Shown: positions 34,068 through 43,572 of the stretch, piece by piece
How positions within the stretch are numbered: position 1 is the first letter of the stretch
How the letters are laid out: every line of letters starts with the position of its first letter
Origin: an uncultured Erysipelotrichaceae bacterium
GTDB lineage: Bacteria > Bacillota_I > Bacilli_A > RFN20 > CAG-826
Reading direction: 5' to 3'
NCBI GenBank assembly: GCA_902803375.1
Contig: CADCPN010000060.1
Coordinates: 1 to 55,959, forward strand
DNA length: 55,959 bases
The notes under the pieces: model-generated
Databases searched by the model: none
What the model was told of the DNA's origin: nothing
What the model saw: the letters and a program-made list of their open reading frames with translations, nothing else
Position numbers and translations under genes: made by a program

Positions 34068-34475
34068 TTATTTTTGCTCTGCGCCAGATTTTTCTTCGGC
34101 GGCAAGCTCGGCCATGATCTCAGCACGAAGTTCATCTTTGGCAGCCTGCTTGGCCTGCTCTTCAAGGATGGCTCTTTCTTCTTCAGAGATGTTGGATTCT
34201 TTCTTAATTGCGTACATGACCAGATAGACGATATCAACCACCAGGACGATAAGAAGCGGAAGAACGATGATCAGGAAGAAGCCGGTCGGGTTATTCTGGA
34301 ACCAGCCGATCATCGGGCCATTCTGCTCATTGAGCTGTCTAGCCGTGATTGTACCGAACTGATCCGGGGAATTGAAGGTGACCATAACAACGATGCTGAC
34401 GGTCAAACAGAATATAATCAAAGCCAACTCAACGACTCCGACGATAATCAGATTTCTTTTTGTTTTCTTATCCAT
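34068..34475 (-). CDS. Small two-helix membrane protein
   Basis: 135 residues: helix 1 at about 9-34, an extracellular loop of about 30 residues, helix 2 at about 64-88, then a Glu/Ala-rich charged cytosolic tail (EEERAILEEQAKQAAKDELRAEIMAEL). The tail resembles in style the coiled-coil tail of the nearby SipW-like peptidase, so an interaction is possible. Ends in its own terminator. Family not recognised. Confidence 0.65.
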   Translation of the reverse strand: MDKKTKRNLIIVGVVELALIIFCLTVSIVVMVTFNSPDQFGTITARQLNEQNGPMIGWFQNNPTGFFLIIVLPLLIVLVVDIVYLVMYAIKKESNISEEERAILEEQAKQAAKDELRAEIMAELAAEEKSGAEQK

Positions 34476-34878
34476 ATAAAAAGGCCTATGTATTCAAGTA
34501 CTAAATTATAATATCACACCACTTCAAACAAAATGCAATTTATTCCGCATCTTATCTATCTTCTTTAGTTACCGCACATGCGTATTTAGGAAAGTTTATT
34601 TAGATAAATGTTACTCTTTGTAGTGCTAAAAAATAATTAATAAAGCGTGAAAAAAGACATAATAAAACGTGCTGAAAACGCTAACCTATTATTTATAATA
34701 TTAGACTACGCCTTCGAAAAAGCCTTGTCTTGGCCATAAATCGATTTGTGCTTTGCCTTATTACTATTTCCTAAACAATTAGGTGGTGACGAAATGAAAG
34801 CCATAGGATTCCATTGCTTATAAATAGCAGTTTTTTAATTGGTTTGTTTCAAGGCCTCAAACCTAAGGAAATAACAAA
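34476..34878. other. AT-rich intergenic region between divergent units
   Basis: A 400-bp gap, clearly more AT-rich than the genes around it. It holds TATAAT-like boxes (for example near 34694), the sequence AACGCTAAC also found at about 35650 before the intact TasA-like gene, and a weak TGCT/AGCA hairpin followed by TTTTTT at about 34818-34838. No gene longer than a few codons is seen. Probably the promoter/leader of the pseudogene, copied from or to the intact paralogue's upstream region. Confidence 0.4.
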
Positions 34879-35548
34879 ATGAAAAAATCAAAGAAGCTCA
34901 AGATCGCCACGATGGCGGCCCACGCCGGTGCTGCGACCACCGGAACCTTTGCTTGGCTTGTCGCCAATTCCCAAGCCGCTGTCGCGGATATGAAAATCTC
35001 TGTAAAGACAGGCGGAACCTTCCTAATTATCAAGAAGAATTCTTTCGATTCTGGCAACAAATCCGTTTCTTTCACTGGCACCGATAAAAGCCTATTTCGG
35101 TGTGCAATTGAAGAAGGGGCCGTTGACCTTTCTAAATTTACTAGCGGGTATACCGCTGCAGGAACTAGCCGTCTCGATGGAACGGAAAATAAGGATAACC
35201 ATGCTTCTTTGGTTGCCTTTGATGACTATGTTTAGAAGAACCCTGCTTACATTGCCTTTACTAAAGGTTCCGTTCCTTTCGGCGAACTGAAGGTTATTGC
35301 TCCAAGCTTTGCTGATGGAACTGGTAGCGCCTCTAGACTCGAATTTGTTGTCAACGGCGCTAAAAAGGGATCGCTTAGCCAGGCAACCCAGGCCTCCAGC
35401 ATCACGCTTGACGATACCGGCCTTGGCAACAAAGAAGAGGAAGTTGCTTTCCGGATAGGAATCGCACGGAACGATGGAATCTACACACGGTCTTACCTCC
35501 TGTTGTCTTTCCCTCGCTTTCAACGTTGCCGATCCCGGTAAGGCTTAA
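34879..35548 (+). pseudogene. TasA-like fibre protein, broken
   Basis: Begins MKKSKKLKIATMAA...TFAWLVANSQAAV, a SipW-type signal almost identical in plan to the intact gene at 35873. The frame meets TAG at 35233-35235 after 118 codons, yet the same frame continues with sensible sequence (KNPAYIAFTKGSVPFGELKV, FVVNGAKKGSLSQATQ) to about 35470, where a frameshift moves the ending (LSLAFNVADPGKA, stop 35546-35548) to another frame. The signal region itself is also damaged (MAAHAGAATTG). At least two lesions make a functional product unlikely. It lies in tandem with its intact paralogue. Confidence 0.85.
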
Positions 35549-35804
35549 TTTAAAAATTTATCCTGGGCTCATGGCCAATTCGATAAGTCCTTTTTATTAA
35601 AAAGAGATGAATCAAAGAGGCTTGAAGGAATTTAAGAAGCGCTAAAGAAACGCTAACAAAAAAACGTTTACCACTTTATTTTGAAAACTTCCTCTTTATA
35701 TACTTTGATTGCTTCAAAAGCGGAAATGTCTGCCCAGACTATAAAGTGTATGGAGCATTGCCTGAGTCGTATAAGTGCGATGAATTGAAATCCATTAGAA
35801 TCCC

Positions 35805-35829
35805 GTTGCCGAAAAGCAACAATTTTTTT
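35805..35829 (+). terminator. Terminator-like hairpin in the TasA-like leader
   Basis: GTTGC (35805-35809) and GCAAC (35816-35820) enclose 6 nt and are followed by AA and seven T. It is 43 nt before the TasA-like start codon and about 250 nt after the pseudogene, so it may end pseudogene transcription or attenuate the fibre gene. The region 35549-35804 contains no convincing gene; a stop-free frame of about 75 codons lacks a start. Confidence 0.5.
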
Positions 35830-35872
35830 GTAGATAATTCAGAGCCTAAAGCTCACAAGGAACAAAAATAAA

Positions 35873-36778
35873 ATGAAAAAATCTAAGAAACTTATGATCG
35901 CTGCCATGGCAGCCCTCACTGCTGGCGTTGCCGGCGCCGCTGGAACCTCCACCTTCGCTTGGTTCTCTGTTAACAATAAGGTCACCGTTTCTGGCATGAA
36001 GGTCCAGACCAAAGTCAGCAGCAACCTTTTGATTGCCAATTCTGCCTTAGACAAAGCTGCCCAGGAAGAAGAAACCGCTTTCTCCACTGGTTTGAGCGCT
36101 ACTATGGAAACTGCTACTCTTGAACCGGTTTCCACTATTGATGGCAAAAAGTTCTTCTATACCGTTGGCGCCACCGCTACCGGCGACGCGGCCGAAGATA
36201 AGTACACTGCTTATAATGCTATTGAGGTTCCGACTACCGAAGAATTAAAAGCTTTCAACACAGCTTATGGCAACGAAGCCGGCAAGGCTGTTGGCTATAT
36301 TGACTATGTCTTCCAGCTCAAGGCCGTTAATGCCGATACCGCTAAACCTGAGTCCATCAAACTCACTAAGCTTGACTTGCTTTACACCAAGAAGGGTTCT
36401 GAAACTGGCCTTGCAAAGTCTTTCCGCGTTGCTTTCTTTGTCTCTGCTGCGAATACTATTGAAGCTGGTAGCGCGACTTTAAATGCCATCTATACTCCTT
36501 CCGGAGCCAAGAACTTCACTGAAGGACAGGCTGTTTCTTCCACCACCGCGACTGGCAAAGTTGCTTATCAGAGTGCTGCCAAGGATCTTGCTTCCGTTGC
36601 CGCTGGGAAGACCGAATATTATAAAGTCGTCGCTCGCCTCTGGATCGAAGGTGAAGATACTGAGTGCACCAACACCACCTTCGCTGAGATGACGGGCAAT
36701 TGGGCGCTCAACCTTGAGATGGTTCTCGGTGGAACCGCAGTTGGCGTCAGCAACCTCAATGTTGCCGCAGCCGCCTAA
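35873..36778 (+). CDS. TasA-like exported fibre protein, probable major subunit
   Basis: 301 residues, AAGGAA before the ATG. Signal: MKKSKKLMIAAMAALTAGVA, then GTSTFAWFSVNNKVTVSGM, the hallmark of SipW-processed TasA/camelysin-like proteins (cleavage probably at TFA/WFS). The mature part is a beta-rich, Ala/Thr/Lys-rich domain without cysteines except one near the end, where RLWIEGEDTECTNTTF...LNLEM repeats the motif of the other exported proteins. Its Ala/Thr-rich composition and favoured codons suggest high expression. It stands alone between a leader hairpin and a strong terminator. TasA forms the main amyloid-like biofilm fibres in Bacillus; the same role here is inferred. Confidence 0.8.
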   Translation: MKKSKKLMIAAMAALTAGVAGAAGTSTFAWFSVNNKVTVSGMKVQTKVSSNLLIANSALDKAAQEEETAFSTGLSATMETATLEPVSTIDGKKFFYTVGATATGDAAEDKYTAYNAIEVPTTEELKAFNTAYGNEAGKAVGYIDYVFQLKAVNADTAKPESIKLTKLDLLYTKKGSETGLAKSFRVAFFVSAANTIEAGSATLNAIYTPSGAKNFTEGQAVSSTTATGKVAYQSAAKDLASVAAGKTEYYKVVARLWIEGEDTECTNTTFAEMTGNWALNLEMVLGGTAVGVSNLNVAAAA

Positions 36779-36797
36779 TAGCGAACACTAACTCTTC

Positions 36798-36828
36798 AGG
36801 CCCGCCGAAAGACGGGCCTTTCCTTTTG
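36798..36828 (+). terminator. Intrinsic terminator of the TasA-like gene
   Basis: AGGCCCG / CGGGCCT 7-bp stem, 8-nt loop, then TTTCCTTTT, 20 nt after the stop codon. Confidence 0.88.
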
Positions 36829-36865
36829 CTTTTTTGACCACTCTGTTTTATTATTCCGAGACTTT

Positions 36866-38299
36866 ATGAGAAGCGATTCACTTGATCTAACAAAAGGCAA
36901 CCTATTTAAGAAGATCGTTCTTTTCGCCTTGCCGGTTGTCCTAACTAGCCTTCTTCAGCTCGTCTATAACACGGCGGATCTATTAGTTGTCTCTAACTTT
37001 GGAGGAGGCGTCCCCTCCATGACGGCGGTAGGGGATAACTGGTCCATCATCAACATCGTCATTAACACCTTTGTGATGATCGGGGTGGGCGTTAACGTCG
37101 TCGTCGCCGATGCCTTCGGAAAGAAGGATAATGGCCTTGCTTCTAAGTCGATCGGATCTAGTGTTCTCCTTAGCTTCATCATTGGAATTCCTTTAGGCCT
37201 GTTGGGATTCTTCTTATCCCCCGCTTTAGAAGCCATTATGAATACTCCCTCTGATATCCTAGATATGGCCACCTTGTATCTAAGGGTATATATGCTAGGA
37301 GTCCCTTTCCTTGTTCTATATAACTTTTTAACAAGCGCGCTAAGAGGCTTAGGAGATTCCAAAAGCCCATTGCTGATCCTGCTATTCTGCGGCTTAGCTA
37401 ACGTAGGGATGAACTTCTTTTTCGTCTATCTTTTCTATAATGTCTTCCATATCGACGATGGCGATATCCTAGGCGTAGCCTTAGCCACTGTCTTATGCGA
37501 ATTCCTCGAAGCGCTATCCACCTTTATCGTCTTGCTTAGAAGAAAGAAGAAAGCCGAGATCGGCGGGATTTCTTTTAAGGATATCCGCCTTCATAAAAGA
37601 GAAAGCATCGCTATCCTGAAGCATGGTTTGCCAAGCGGCTTAGAATGCTTTATCTTCGGCTTATCTAACGCAGCCATCCAAGCGCAGGCGAACCTACTCG
37701 GAACCGTTGTTATATCCGCCGATACGGCTTCTGGGAATATCGAAGGATATATCTTCGCCGCCTTAGAGGCTTTCATCACGGCGGAAGTAGCAATTGTCGC
37801 TCAAAACTACGGCGCAGGCGATAAGCAGCGTGTAAAAAAGAGCTTCTTATATAGTTTGCTTATTATCGTAATCCTTGCGGTTTCTATGGGAGGAGTTGCA
37901 ATTGCTAGTGCCCGTCCATTGATTGGGATCTACATCGCGGATACGGCGGAGAATGCCGCTACGATGGAGATTGCCATCAATCATCTCATCATGATGTGCG
38001 CCACCTATGCCTTATGCGCGTTCATGGATGCGGGATCAGGCTATCTTAGGGGCACTAAGCATGCCTTTGCTCCAACCATCGCGATCTTTATGACTGCCTG
38101 TGTATTCCGCCTAAGTTACGTCTATTTCTTCTATCGACCATTCATCGCCCCTACAGACCTATCGTTGACTGCAAAGGATTTGATCTTGTTCGGAGGCTAT
38201 CCGGCCTGCTGGACGCTAAGCTGCTTAATCTATCTAGTTATGGTTCCTATTTTCATGAAGAAGGATGGCGTTATCGCAAAAGCAGATCACGCTAATTGA
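36866..38299 (+). CDS. MATE-family multidrug exporter
   Basis: 477 residues, about twelve transmembrane helices in two bundles. It begins LTKGNLFKKIVLFALPVVLTSLLQ...NTADLLVVSNFGG and has SALRGLGDSKSPL in the first half and AEVAIVAQNYGAG in the second, all typical of MATE (DinF/NorM-like) antiporters. It would export organic cations or drugs by Na+ or H+ exchange. It lies between two fibre genes, but nothing in it indicates a specific role in the fibre system. Confidence 0.92.
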   Translation: MRSDSLDLTKGNLFKKIVLFALPVVLTSLLQLVYNTADLLVVSNFGGGVPSMTAVGDNWSIINIVINTFVMIGVGVNVVVADAFGKKDNGLASKSIGSSVLLSFIIGIPLGLLGFFLSPALEAIMNTPSDILDMATLYLRVYMLGVPFLVLYNFLTSALRGLGDSKSPLLILLFCGLANVGMNFFFVYLFYNVFHIDDGDILGVALATVLCEFLEALSTFIVLLRRKKKAEIGGISFKDIRLHKRESIAILKHGLPSGLECFIFGLSNAAIQAQANLLGTVVISADTASGNIEGYIFAALEAFITAEVAIVAQNYGAGDKQRVKKSFLYSLLIIVILAVSMGGVAIASARPLIGIYIADTAENAATMEIAINHLIMMCATYALCAFMDAGSGYLRGTKHAFAPTIAIFMTACVFRLSYVYFFYRPFIAPTDLSLTAKDLILFGGYPACWTLSCLIYLVMVPIFMKKDGVIAKADHAN

Positions 38300-38348
38300 A
38301 AGCATTGCTTTGGTTACAGTTTCCAAAAACTAACATTCATTTGGAATA

Positions 38349-38378
38349 GGCTAAATATCGATACCGTTTTCGAAAACG
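38349..38378. promoter_or_regulatory. Operator-like elements after the MATE gene
   Basis: GGCTAAATATCGATA (38349-38363) is followed directly by the perfect 14-bp palindrome CGTTTTCGAAAACG (38365-38378). The same 15-mer recurs at 52952-52966 before malQ. The rest of 38300-38600 is AT-rich and includes TATAAT at 38520-38525; no gene is seen there. Confidence 0.5.
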
Positions 38379-38609
38379 AAAGATAGCAATGGAGATTATA
38401 GAATTGCTTCTGCGTTCTTTTTCCTTCTGTGTGCTTGATATTTTAGCCAACGTAAAATCAACAAAATCCAAAAAAGTTTCTATTTCCTAATTGCTCGTTT
38501 TAGACAATAAAAGCAAACCTATAATATTCCGTCAATTTGCTTTCTGAAAATACACGCAAAGAAGTTTTCTTATTTAACTTTGCAAAACAAATCGTTATTC
38601 TTTAGGAGA

Positions 38610-38680
38610 TTAAAGGCAAACTTAACGTAAGTTAAGGACGCAAAGCTAGTAGGGTCCTAATAAGGGATAGCCAGTTGCTC
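38610..38680 (+). promoter_or_regulatory. c-di-GMP-I (GEMM) riboswitch
   Basis: A near-consensus aptamer: AAGGCAAAC, P1b stem TTAAC-GTAA-GTTAA with GNRA loop, GGACGCAAAGCTAG, AGGGTCCTAA, then GGGATAGCCAGTTGC. All conserved blocks of class I are present in order, including the GNRA loop and its receptor. It ends about 20 nt before the start codon of the 286-residue exported protein; with no terminator between, translational control is likely. A possible promoter is TTAACT (38574-38579), 16 bp, TATTCT (38596-38601), which is weak. Confidence 0.93.
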
Positions 38681-38699
38681 AAATTGAGAAACGTAACCA

Positions 38700-39560
38700 A
38701 TGGATAGACTGGCGGAAATCAATAGGAAAAGAACGGCGTTACGAATTCAGATCGCGACGTGTTTTTCTTTTACCGGCCTTTTGGTGGGCGCGACCGGCTT
38801 TTCCACGTATGCTTGGTTCTCGGTCAATCAGCAAACCCATGTTTCCGGCATGAGCATTGTCGTTGATAACAAAGCCACCATTCTCGGAACTGCCTTCTAC
38901 ACGATGGACTCCACCTCTAGTGGAAACTCGGTTTTCAAAAGGGTCTCGCCTTCTAGTGACCCCTATGACATCGGTCTATTCGACCCGGTTCTAGGCAGTG
39001 AGAAACACACGATGCTAATCCGCGTGGATGTGAAACCGTCTTTGACTGCTGCCTACCCCTATGCCTTCACCGATACGACCTTAGATAAAATCCTCCCGAA
39101 AAAGGATGGCTTGAGATCTTGGTTCCGCATCACCGCGGATTACACCGCGGATTCTTGGAACCCTTTGACCTCGATTGTGGCAATGAACTGCTACACCGGC
39201 TCTGCTGTGAGCGTTTCTGCCGCCGATGGCGTTGAAACCGCCACGCTGCCTTCTCCCACCGCCGACAAGACCTTTGTGGCATTGAATGCGGGAAAAGACC
39301 CAAGCACCTTCTATTCAACCATTTCTTTGACTTCGGGATCTATCGCTCCTAGCACGACGAGCGGTTATTACTGCATCTGGATTGTGCTCGACTATTCTCA
39401 AGATGCCGTCACCAGTCTATATTCCGCCAACATCGGCAATGAGGCATTAAGCCTCTCCACTGACTCTCACATCGATACCGGCATCGTGTTCAAACGTGAT
39501 TTCAAGATAAACATCAGCGAGACCGCCGTTTCCTCGGTCATAGCGGAGGAGAATGCATAA
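38700..39560 (+). CDS. Exported TasA-like protein under c-di-GMP control
   Basis: 286 residues. A cytosolic start (MDRLAEINRKRTALRIQ), hydrophobic helix at about 20-40 and GFSTYAWFSVNQQTHVSGMSI, the same TYA/WFSVN(N/Q)xxxVSGM junction as in the TasA-like protein at 35873, so very probably a SipW substrate. The mature part is Ser/Thr/Asp-rich and beta-like; the WxEGxD ending is not present. No clear Shine-Dalgarno precedes the ATG, which follows the riboswitch closely. It is 2 nt from the 1295-residue gene and probably forms a unit with it. Confidence 0.8.
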   Translation: MDRLAEINRKRTALRIQIATCFSFTGLLVGATGFSTYAWFSVNQQTHVSGMSIVVDNKATILGTAFYTMDSTSSGNSVFKRVSPSSDPYDIGLFDPVLGSEKHTMLIRVDVKPSLTAAYPYAFTDTTLDKILPKKDGLRSWFRITADYTADSWNPLTSIVAMNCYTGSAVSVSAADGVETATLPSPTADKTFVALNAGKDPSTFYSTISLTSGSIAPSTTSGYYCIWIVLDYSQDAVTSLYSANIGNEALSLSTDSHIDTGIVFKRDFKINISETAVSSVIAEENA

Positions 39561-39562
39561 AC

Positions 39563-42500
39563 ATGAAGAAGTTAGGCTTTATTGGGAAATATTGCATTGG
39601 CCTAGGAGTAGTGGCCGCCGCCACCATCACGGCCTTAGCGTCTTTTTCTGTCGCCTGGTTCTCCAACGGCGATATTCAGGATGAGATGATCGGCCGTACC
39701 GCTAGAGGCTATTTTGGCGGCGGCGATGGCAGCGCGACCATCGATGAAGAAGCCGGCACCGCTGGCCCTTATCAGATTCATGACCCGATTCACCTCTATA
39801 ACCTGGCTTGGCTTCAATACATCGGCTACTTCAAAAGCGCCGATGGCAATAACACCCCTGTGCAGAAATACTTTGTCTTGACCCAAGACATCGATATGAC
39901 CGGCTGGGCATTGCCTCCGATTGGAACCGAGGAATACCCATTCTATGGCAATTTCAATGGACAAGGGCATAAGGTCACCGGTTTAACGGTTTCTAACTCT
40001 TGGAGCGATATCCAATCCCGTCACCCGGATTCCGTTAACGAAAGCACTTTTACCGCTAACATCGTCGGCTTTTTCGGCGTTGTCGGACCTTATAAAAACG
40101 CGGCAACCCCTGCCTCTTATAGCTCTGCAGCGAATGCAATCCAAAACACTGGCTTAGAAGGCATTACGGTTAAGTCTTCTGCGTCGAAGACTCTGGTCGG
40201 CTTAGCCGCGGGCTATGTTAACGGCCCGCTAGAAGGGGTGGCGGTGAACAATTCCTATATCGATTTAAGGGATGCTGGAACCTATTTGGATGCCAATCTA
40301 ACAGAAAACATTTCCGACTATTCTCTTATTGGCCATGCCGCAGATTCGAAATATCTCTCAAAGATGCAGTCTTCCATCACCAAGACCGATACTCCGATAG
40401 TTGAAAATCCGTTTGTTTCCCAAGGCGGTGACGAGTGGGGTGGATCCATCGATATGAAGACGATGTACACCAACCTTCTTACGAAGATGAAGAATTCGAC
40501 TGGCTTCTCGGAAACGATAACGACTTACGAGGAGGAAAGCCGGACCAAAAACGCCGATGGCTCTTACACGCCGAGCAGCGGATATGAAGCTATTCCGTCT
40601 GCTAAAGTCACCGATAATTATCAAGATCTTGGGGTAACCCACAATAATGGAAACGACTATTTTTATGCGTATTCTGATACGGGTAAGAAGAAAGATGGCA
40701 CGACTGATGTTCAAACGGCAAATTACACTTTCGTGAGTTCAGAAGATAATAGTAATAAAGGGATGGATGGCTATGTTGGCTTGGGAGGGAAATATAGCCT
40801 ATATGATTATTCTTACACAAAGGAGTTCATAACCCGATCCAACGAGTCTGGCTTTTATTATTCGGATGTTTCGACCGGGTATTATTTATCTGCAAACGAA
40901 TCTGGCCTCACCTATGCAAAAACAAAGTCTAATGCTACACCTTGGTTTTTTGACGAAGAAGGACACCTGTATACAAATTTTGATAGGAGTATCCGTTTTT
41001 TAAACTTAAATAGTTCCACTTTGTCTCTCGCTAACGCTGGATCCACCGTTTGGGGATGGGATTCGAATACCTCGACTTGGACCTCTGGCGACTATCATCT
41101 TATTTTTGACGGCAACCAATGGCTCGCTTCCGCCGAAACGGAAATCAGCGTCCCTAGTTACTACACCATAAAACAAGGTGCTCGTTATTTAACTAATAAT
41201 GGAACTAATCTTTCCACGACGACAGCAGCTGCTTCGGCCGGCCATTTGTATTTTGACGACGGCGCTTATGGATATGCGTATTTTTTGTATAACAACAACA
41301 AATATTATTTCGACGACAGCGGTTATACTACAAAAATGGTTTTATCGTCCAATGCGACGCTGTCAAATTGTTTTTTGAGACAACAATCAGCACCCAATTA
41401 CTTGTATTGCGCTGGATATGGGGACTACATGAGTATTGAGGCTAGCTCAATTAGTTTTACGAGAAGCCCCTCTACGACGATTGATACTGTTTACACCGAA
41501 CAGGCTGTGAAATGTCAGACTGAAACTATCAATTCTGAAATAATCATTAAGGATGCCGAAAATAAGGAAGACCGCCATGTTTACACCGGGGAGACCTATT
41601 TTCCTTTGACTTGGAAAGAGGGGGGGACCGTGACTCCGAGTGAGAGAAATACCGGTTACGTTATTGGTGGTTCCAACTATACTAATTCTTCCGTCGGAAG
41701 CATCGGAGACGTCCGAGTTGCCGGAGACGGCGCCTATGAAACGAATACCGCGCTGAAGAATTCTTTTATCTCTGGGTCATCTTACTCATCCGCAGATTTT
41801 GCCCCATATACATTTAATTCGTCTGGAACTGCTGTGAAAATCGGCGATCCGATAAACAAAATGCAGGCCTCTTCAGGCTATTCGGATTACGATTCCGTTC
41901 TGGGCTTAAAGAAATATTATCAATCCATAATGGGAAAAACTACGGGCTCGAGACTTTCACTCGATTCGATGGTGTCGGGCGGAACGGCATATGGCCTTCA
42001 CTTTATGAACGCGGAAATTTCGATGAACAATCTTATTACTGTTCCTTATGCCGTGATAAACAATGAAGAGCATTACAATTATCAGCTTCCCCGCGATTCC
42101 ATCGACTTCAATTTAAAAACGGACGGTTATATTAATTTCTTTGCACATACGGGATTTGTTAACCCCACGTGGAATAACACCAATAATAGTTTTTTCTCTT
42201 TGCACTGGATTGACCGCAGCGGCTCAATCATCAATGAGATCAAACAGATTGCCAAAATTTACAAGAATAAGGATTATGAGACGGACAGCTCACAGCCCCA
42301 GTACGTTTATACGTTCAGGAATTCTTTGGGTGCGGAAGTCGACACGAGATGGAGCACCGGCGTTATGAACGAGAACCAAAGCGGTTATATCGGTGGGACG
42401 AAAGGCGATATGGTCTTTGACACATACTGGCTAACTGACCCTCAATACAATCAATTTGAGGTTTACGCGGCCTATTATTTCGAAATTCCGGTAAACAAAG

Positions 42501-43450
42501 GCGAGTTTGCGCTAGGATCCGCCTCTGGGAAAACGAAAAAAGATAATGGCTGGCCTGCCGAATATAACAAAAACGGTGCTTACCTAATGTACCTGGACAT
42601 CGGCGCTTCCAAAAAGAACGATACGGGTATCACTGTCACGGAGCATTCCGTTACGACTACCTATGATTATAGTTATCCGAAAGGTGTTGATTTTAAGGTC
42701 CTCCCGACCGAGAAGGGCGATTCGTTCTTTGAAGGAGTAACGGGAGGCCAGAGCTCTGCCATCATTCTTGATTCCAATGACAGCATGAACGTGGGCTTCA
42801 AATATACTGATGATTCGGATAATCCGACACTCTCCGTCGGCAAAGACAACGGAGGCGGGGGTTCTTTTGAGGCCGCCTATAAGACCACGGGAACTTCCGT
42901 GAGGAATACGGCGGGAGAAGATATACCCCTTGATTCGGGATCACCAGGAACGGTTGATGAGATGAATCGCGTGACGGTTTACGATTTAACAAAGAGCGAA
43001 AACAATTACAAGACCACAACAAAACATACCATCGATGGCGTGGAACAAGCCGAGACCGTTGAGACGCAGACAAAGTCGTGGACCGAAGAACAAATTGGCG
43101 CAATAGCTGCCTTTGAAAAAGAAGGCGAGAATATCTTCACCGTTGCCTATACGGCTTCTACGGGAAGCGAGGGCTCTGCAAAGGTGATCCTTGAATCTAC
43201 CTACGATGCTTTAACGTGCACCTATACCCTTAATTTCGTGACAGAGGGAACGGAAACGCAGCAGGTTGACCTAAAGTTCACAACGCTGAACCTAACGCAA
43301 AGTTATGTTGACGATTATGACCAGACTCATAGCTTCACCTATCACGTTGTTGTTCAAAATAACGGAGTGGCCACGGGAGCTTCCCTTGGCGACATTTCAA
43401 CTTCTTCGTTGAACAATACCCTCTCCGTGATCTCCGCACTAAAGGCTTAA
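39563..43450 (+). CDS. Giant exported protein (1295 residues), probable fibre-associated adhesin
   Basis: N-terminal helix (about 7-31) with FSVAWFSNGDIQ, again a SipW-like junction. About 60-240: a repeated-strand region with YFVLTQDIDMTGW, FYGNFNGQGHKVTGLTV and GFFG patterns, recalling GLUG-type surface domains. About 415-640: two Tyr/Ser/Asn/Gly-rich segments with recurring GYYLS..., RYLTNNG..., KYYFDD units, possibly carbohydrate-binding beta folds. The C-terminus is Thr/Glu-rich and shows no LPxTG or choline repeat. Base composition shifts: from about 40450 onward the gene is more AT-rich and uses ATA/TTA-type codons more than the first 900 bp. Exact function unknown; an adhesive tip or minor fibre component is inferred. 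Confidence 0.75.
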   Translation: MKKLGFIGKYCIGLGVVAAATITALASFSVAWFSNGDIQDEMIGRTARGYFGGGDGSATIDEEAGTAGPYQIHDPIHLYNLAWLQYIGYFKSADGNNTPVQKYFVLTQDIDMTGWALPPIGTEEYPFYGNFNGQGHKVTGLTVSNSWSDIQSRHPDSVNESTFTANIVGFFGVVGPYKNAATPASYSSAANAIQNTGLEGITVKSSASKTLVGLAAGYVNGPLEGVAVNNSYIDLRDAGTYLDANLTENISDYSLIGHAADSKYLSKMQSSITKTDTPIVENPFVSQGGDEWGGSIDMKTMYTNLLTKMKNSTGFSETITTYEEESRTKNADGSYTPSSGYEAIPSAKVTDNYQDLGVTHNNGNDYFYAYSDTGKKKDGTTDVQTANYTFVSSEDNSNKGMDGYVGLGGKYSLYDYSYTKEFITRSNESGFYYSDVSTGYYLSANESGLTYAKTKSNATPWFFDEEGHLYTNFDRSIRFLNLNSSTLSLANAGSTVWGWDSNTSTWTSGDYHLIFDGNQWLASAETEISVPSYYTIKQGARYLTNNGTNLSTTTAAASAGHLYFDDGAYGYAYFLYNNNKYYFDDSGYTTKMVLSSNATLSNCFLRQQSAPNYLYCAGYGDYMSIEASSISFTRSPSTTIDTVYTEQAVKCQTETINSEIIIKDAENKEDRHVYTGETYFPLTWKEGGTVTPSERNTGYVIGGSNYTNSSVGSIGDVRVAGDGAYETNTALKNSFISGSSYSSADFAPYTFNSSGTAVKIGDPINKMQASSGYSDYDSVLGLKKYYQSIMGKTTGSRLSLDSMVSGGTAYGLHFMNAEISMNNLITVPYAVINNEEHYNYQLPRDSIDFNLKTDGYINFFAHTGFVNPTWNNTNNSFFSLHWIDRSGSIINEIKQIAKIYKNKDYETDSSQPQYVYTFRNSLGAEVDTRWSTGVMNENQSGYIGGTKGDMVFDTYWLTDPQYNQFEVYAAYYFEIPVNKGEFALGSASGKTKKDNGWPAEYNKNGAYLMYLDIGASKKNDTGITVTEHSVTTTYDYSYPKGVDFKVLPTEKGDSFFEGVTGGQSSAIILDSNDSMNVGFKYTDDSDNPTLSVGKDNGGGGSFEAAYKTTGTSVRNTAGEDIPLDSGSPGTVDEMNRVTVYDLTKSENNYKTTTKHTIDGVEQAETVETQTKSWTEEQIGAIAAFEKEGENIFTVAYTASTGSEGSAKVILESTYDALTCTYTLNFVTEGTETQQVDLKFTTLNLTQSYVDDYDQTHSFTYHVVVQNNGVATGASLGDISTSSLNNTLSVISALKA

Positions 43451-43572
43451 ATCGACTAGCCCCCTCCCTTATGGATGGAGCTTTTCGTTACGCCTATCCC
43501 CTTTTGTCTCTTTCTTCTATTTAATAAGCGACTTAAAATAAGGTATCGACTTTATATATAGGAGATTCCCAT

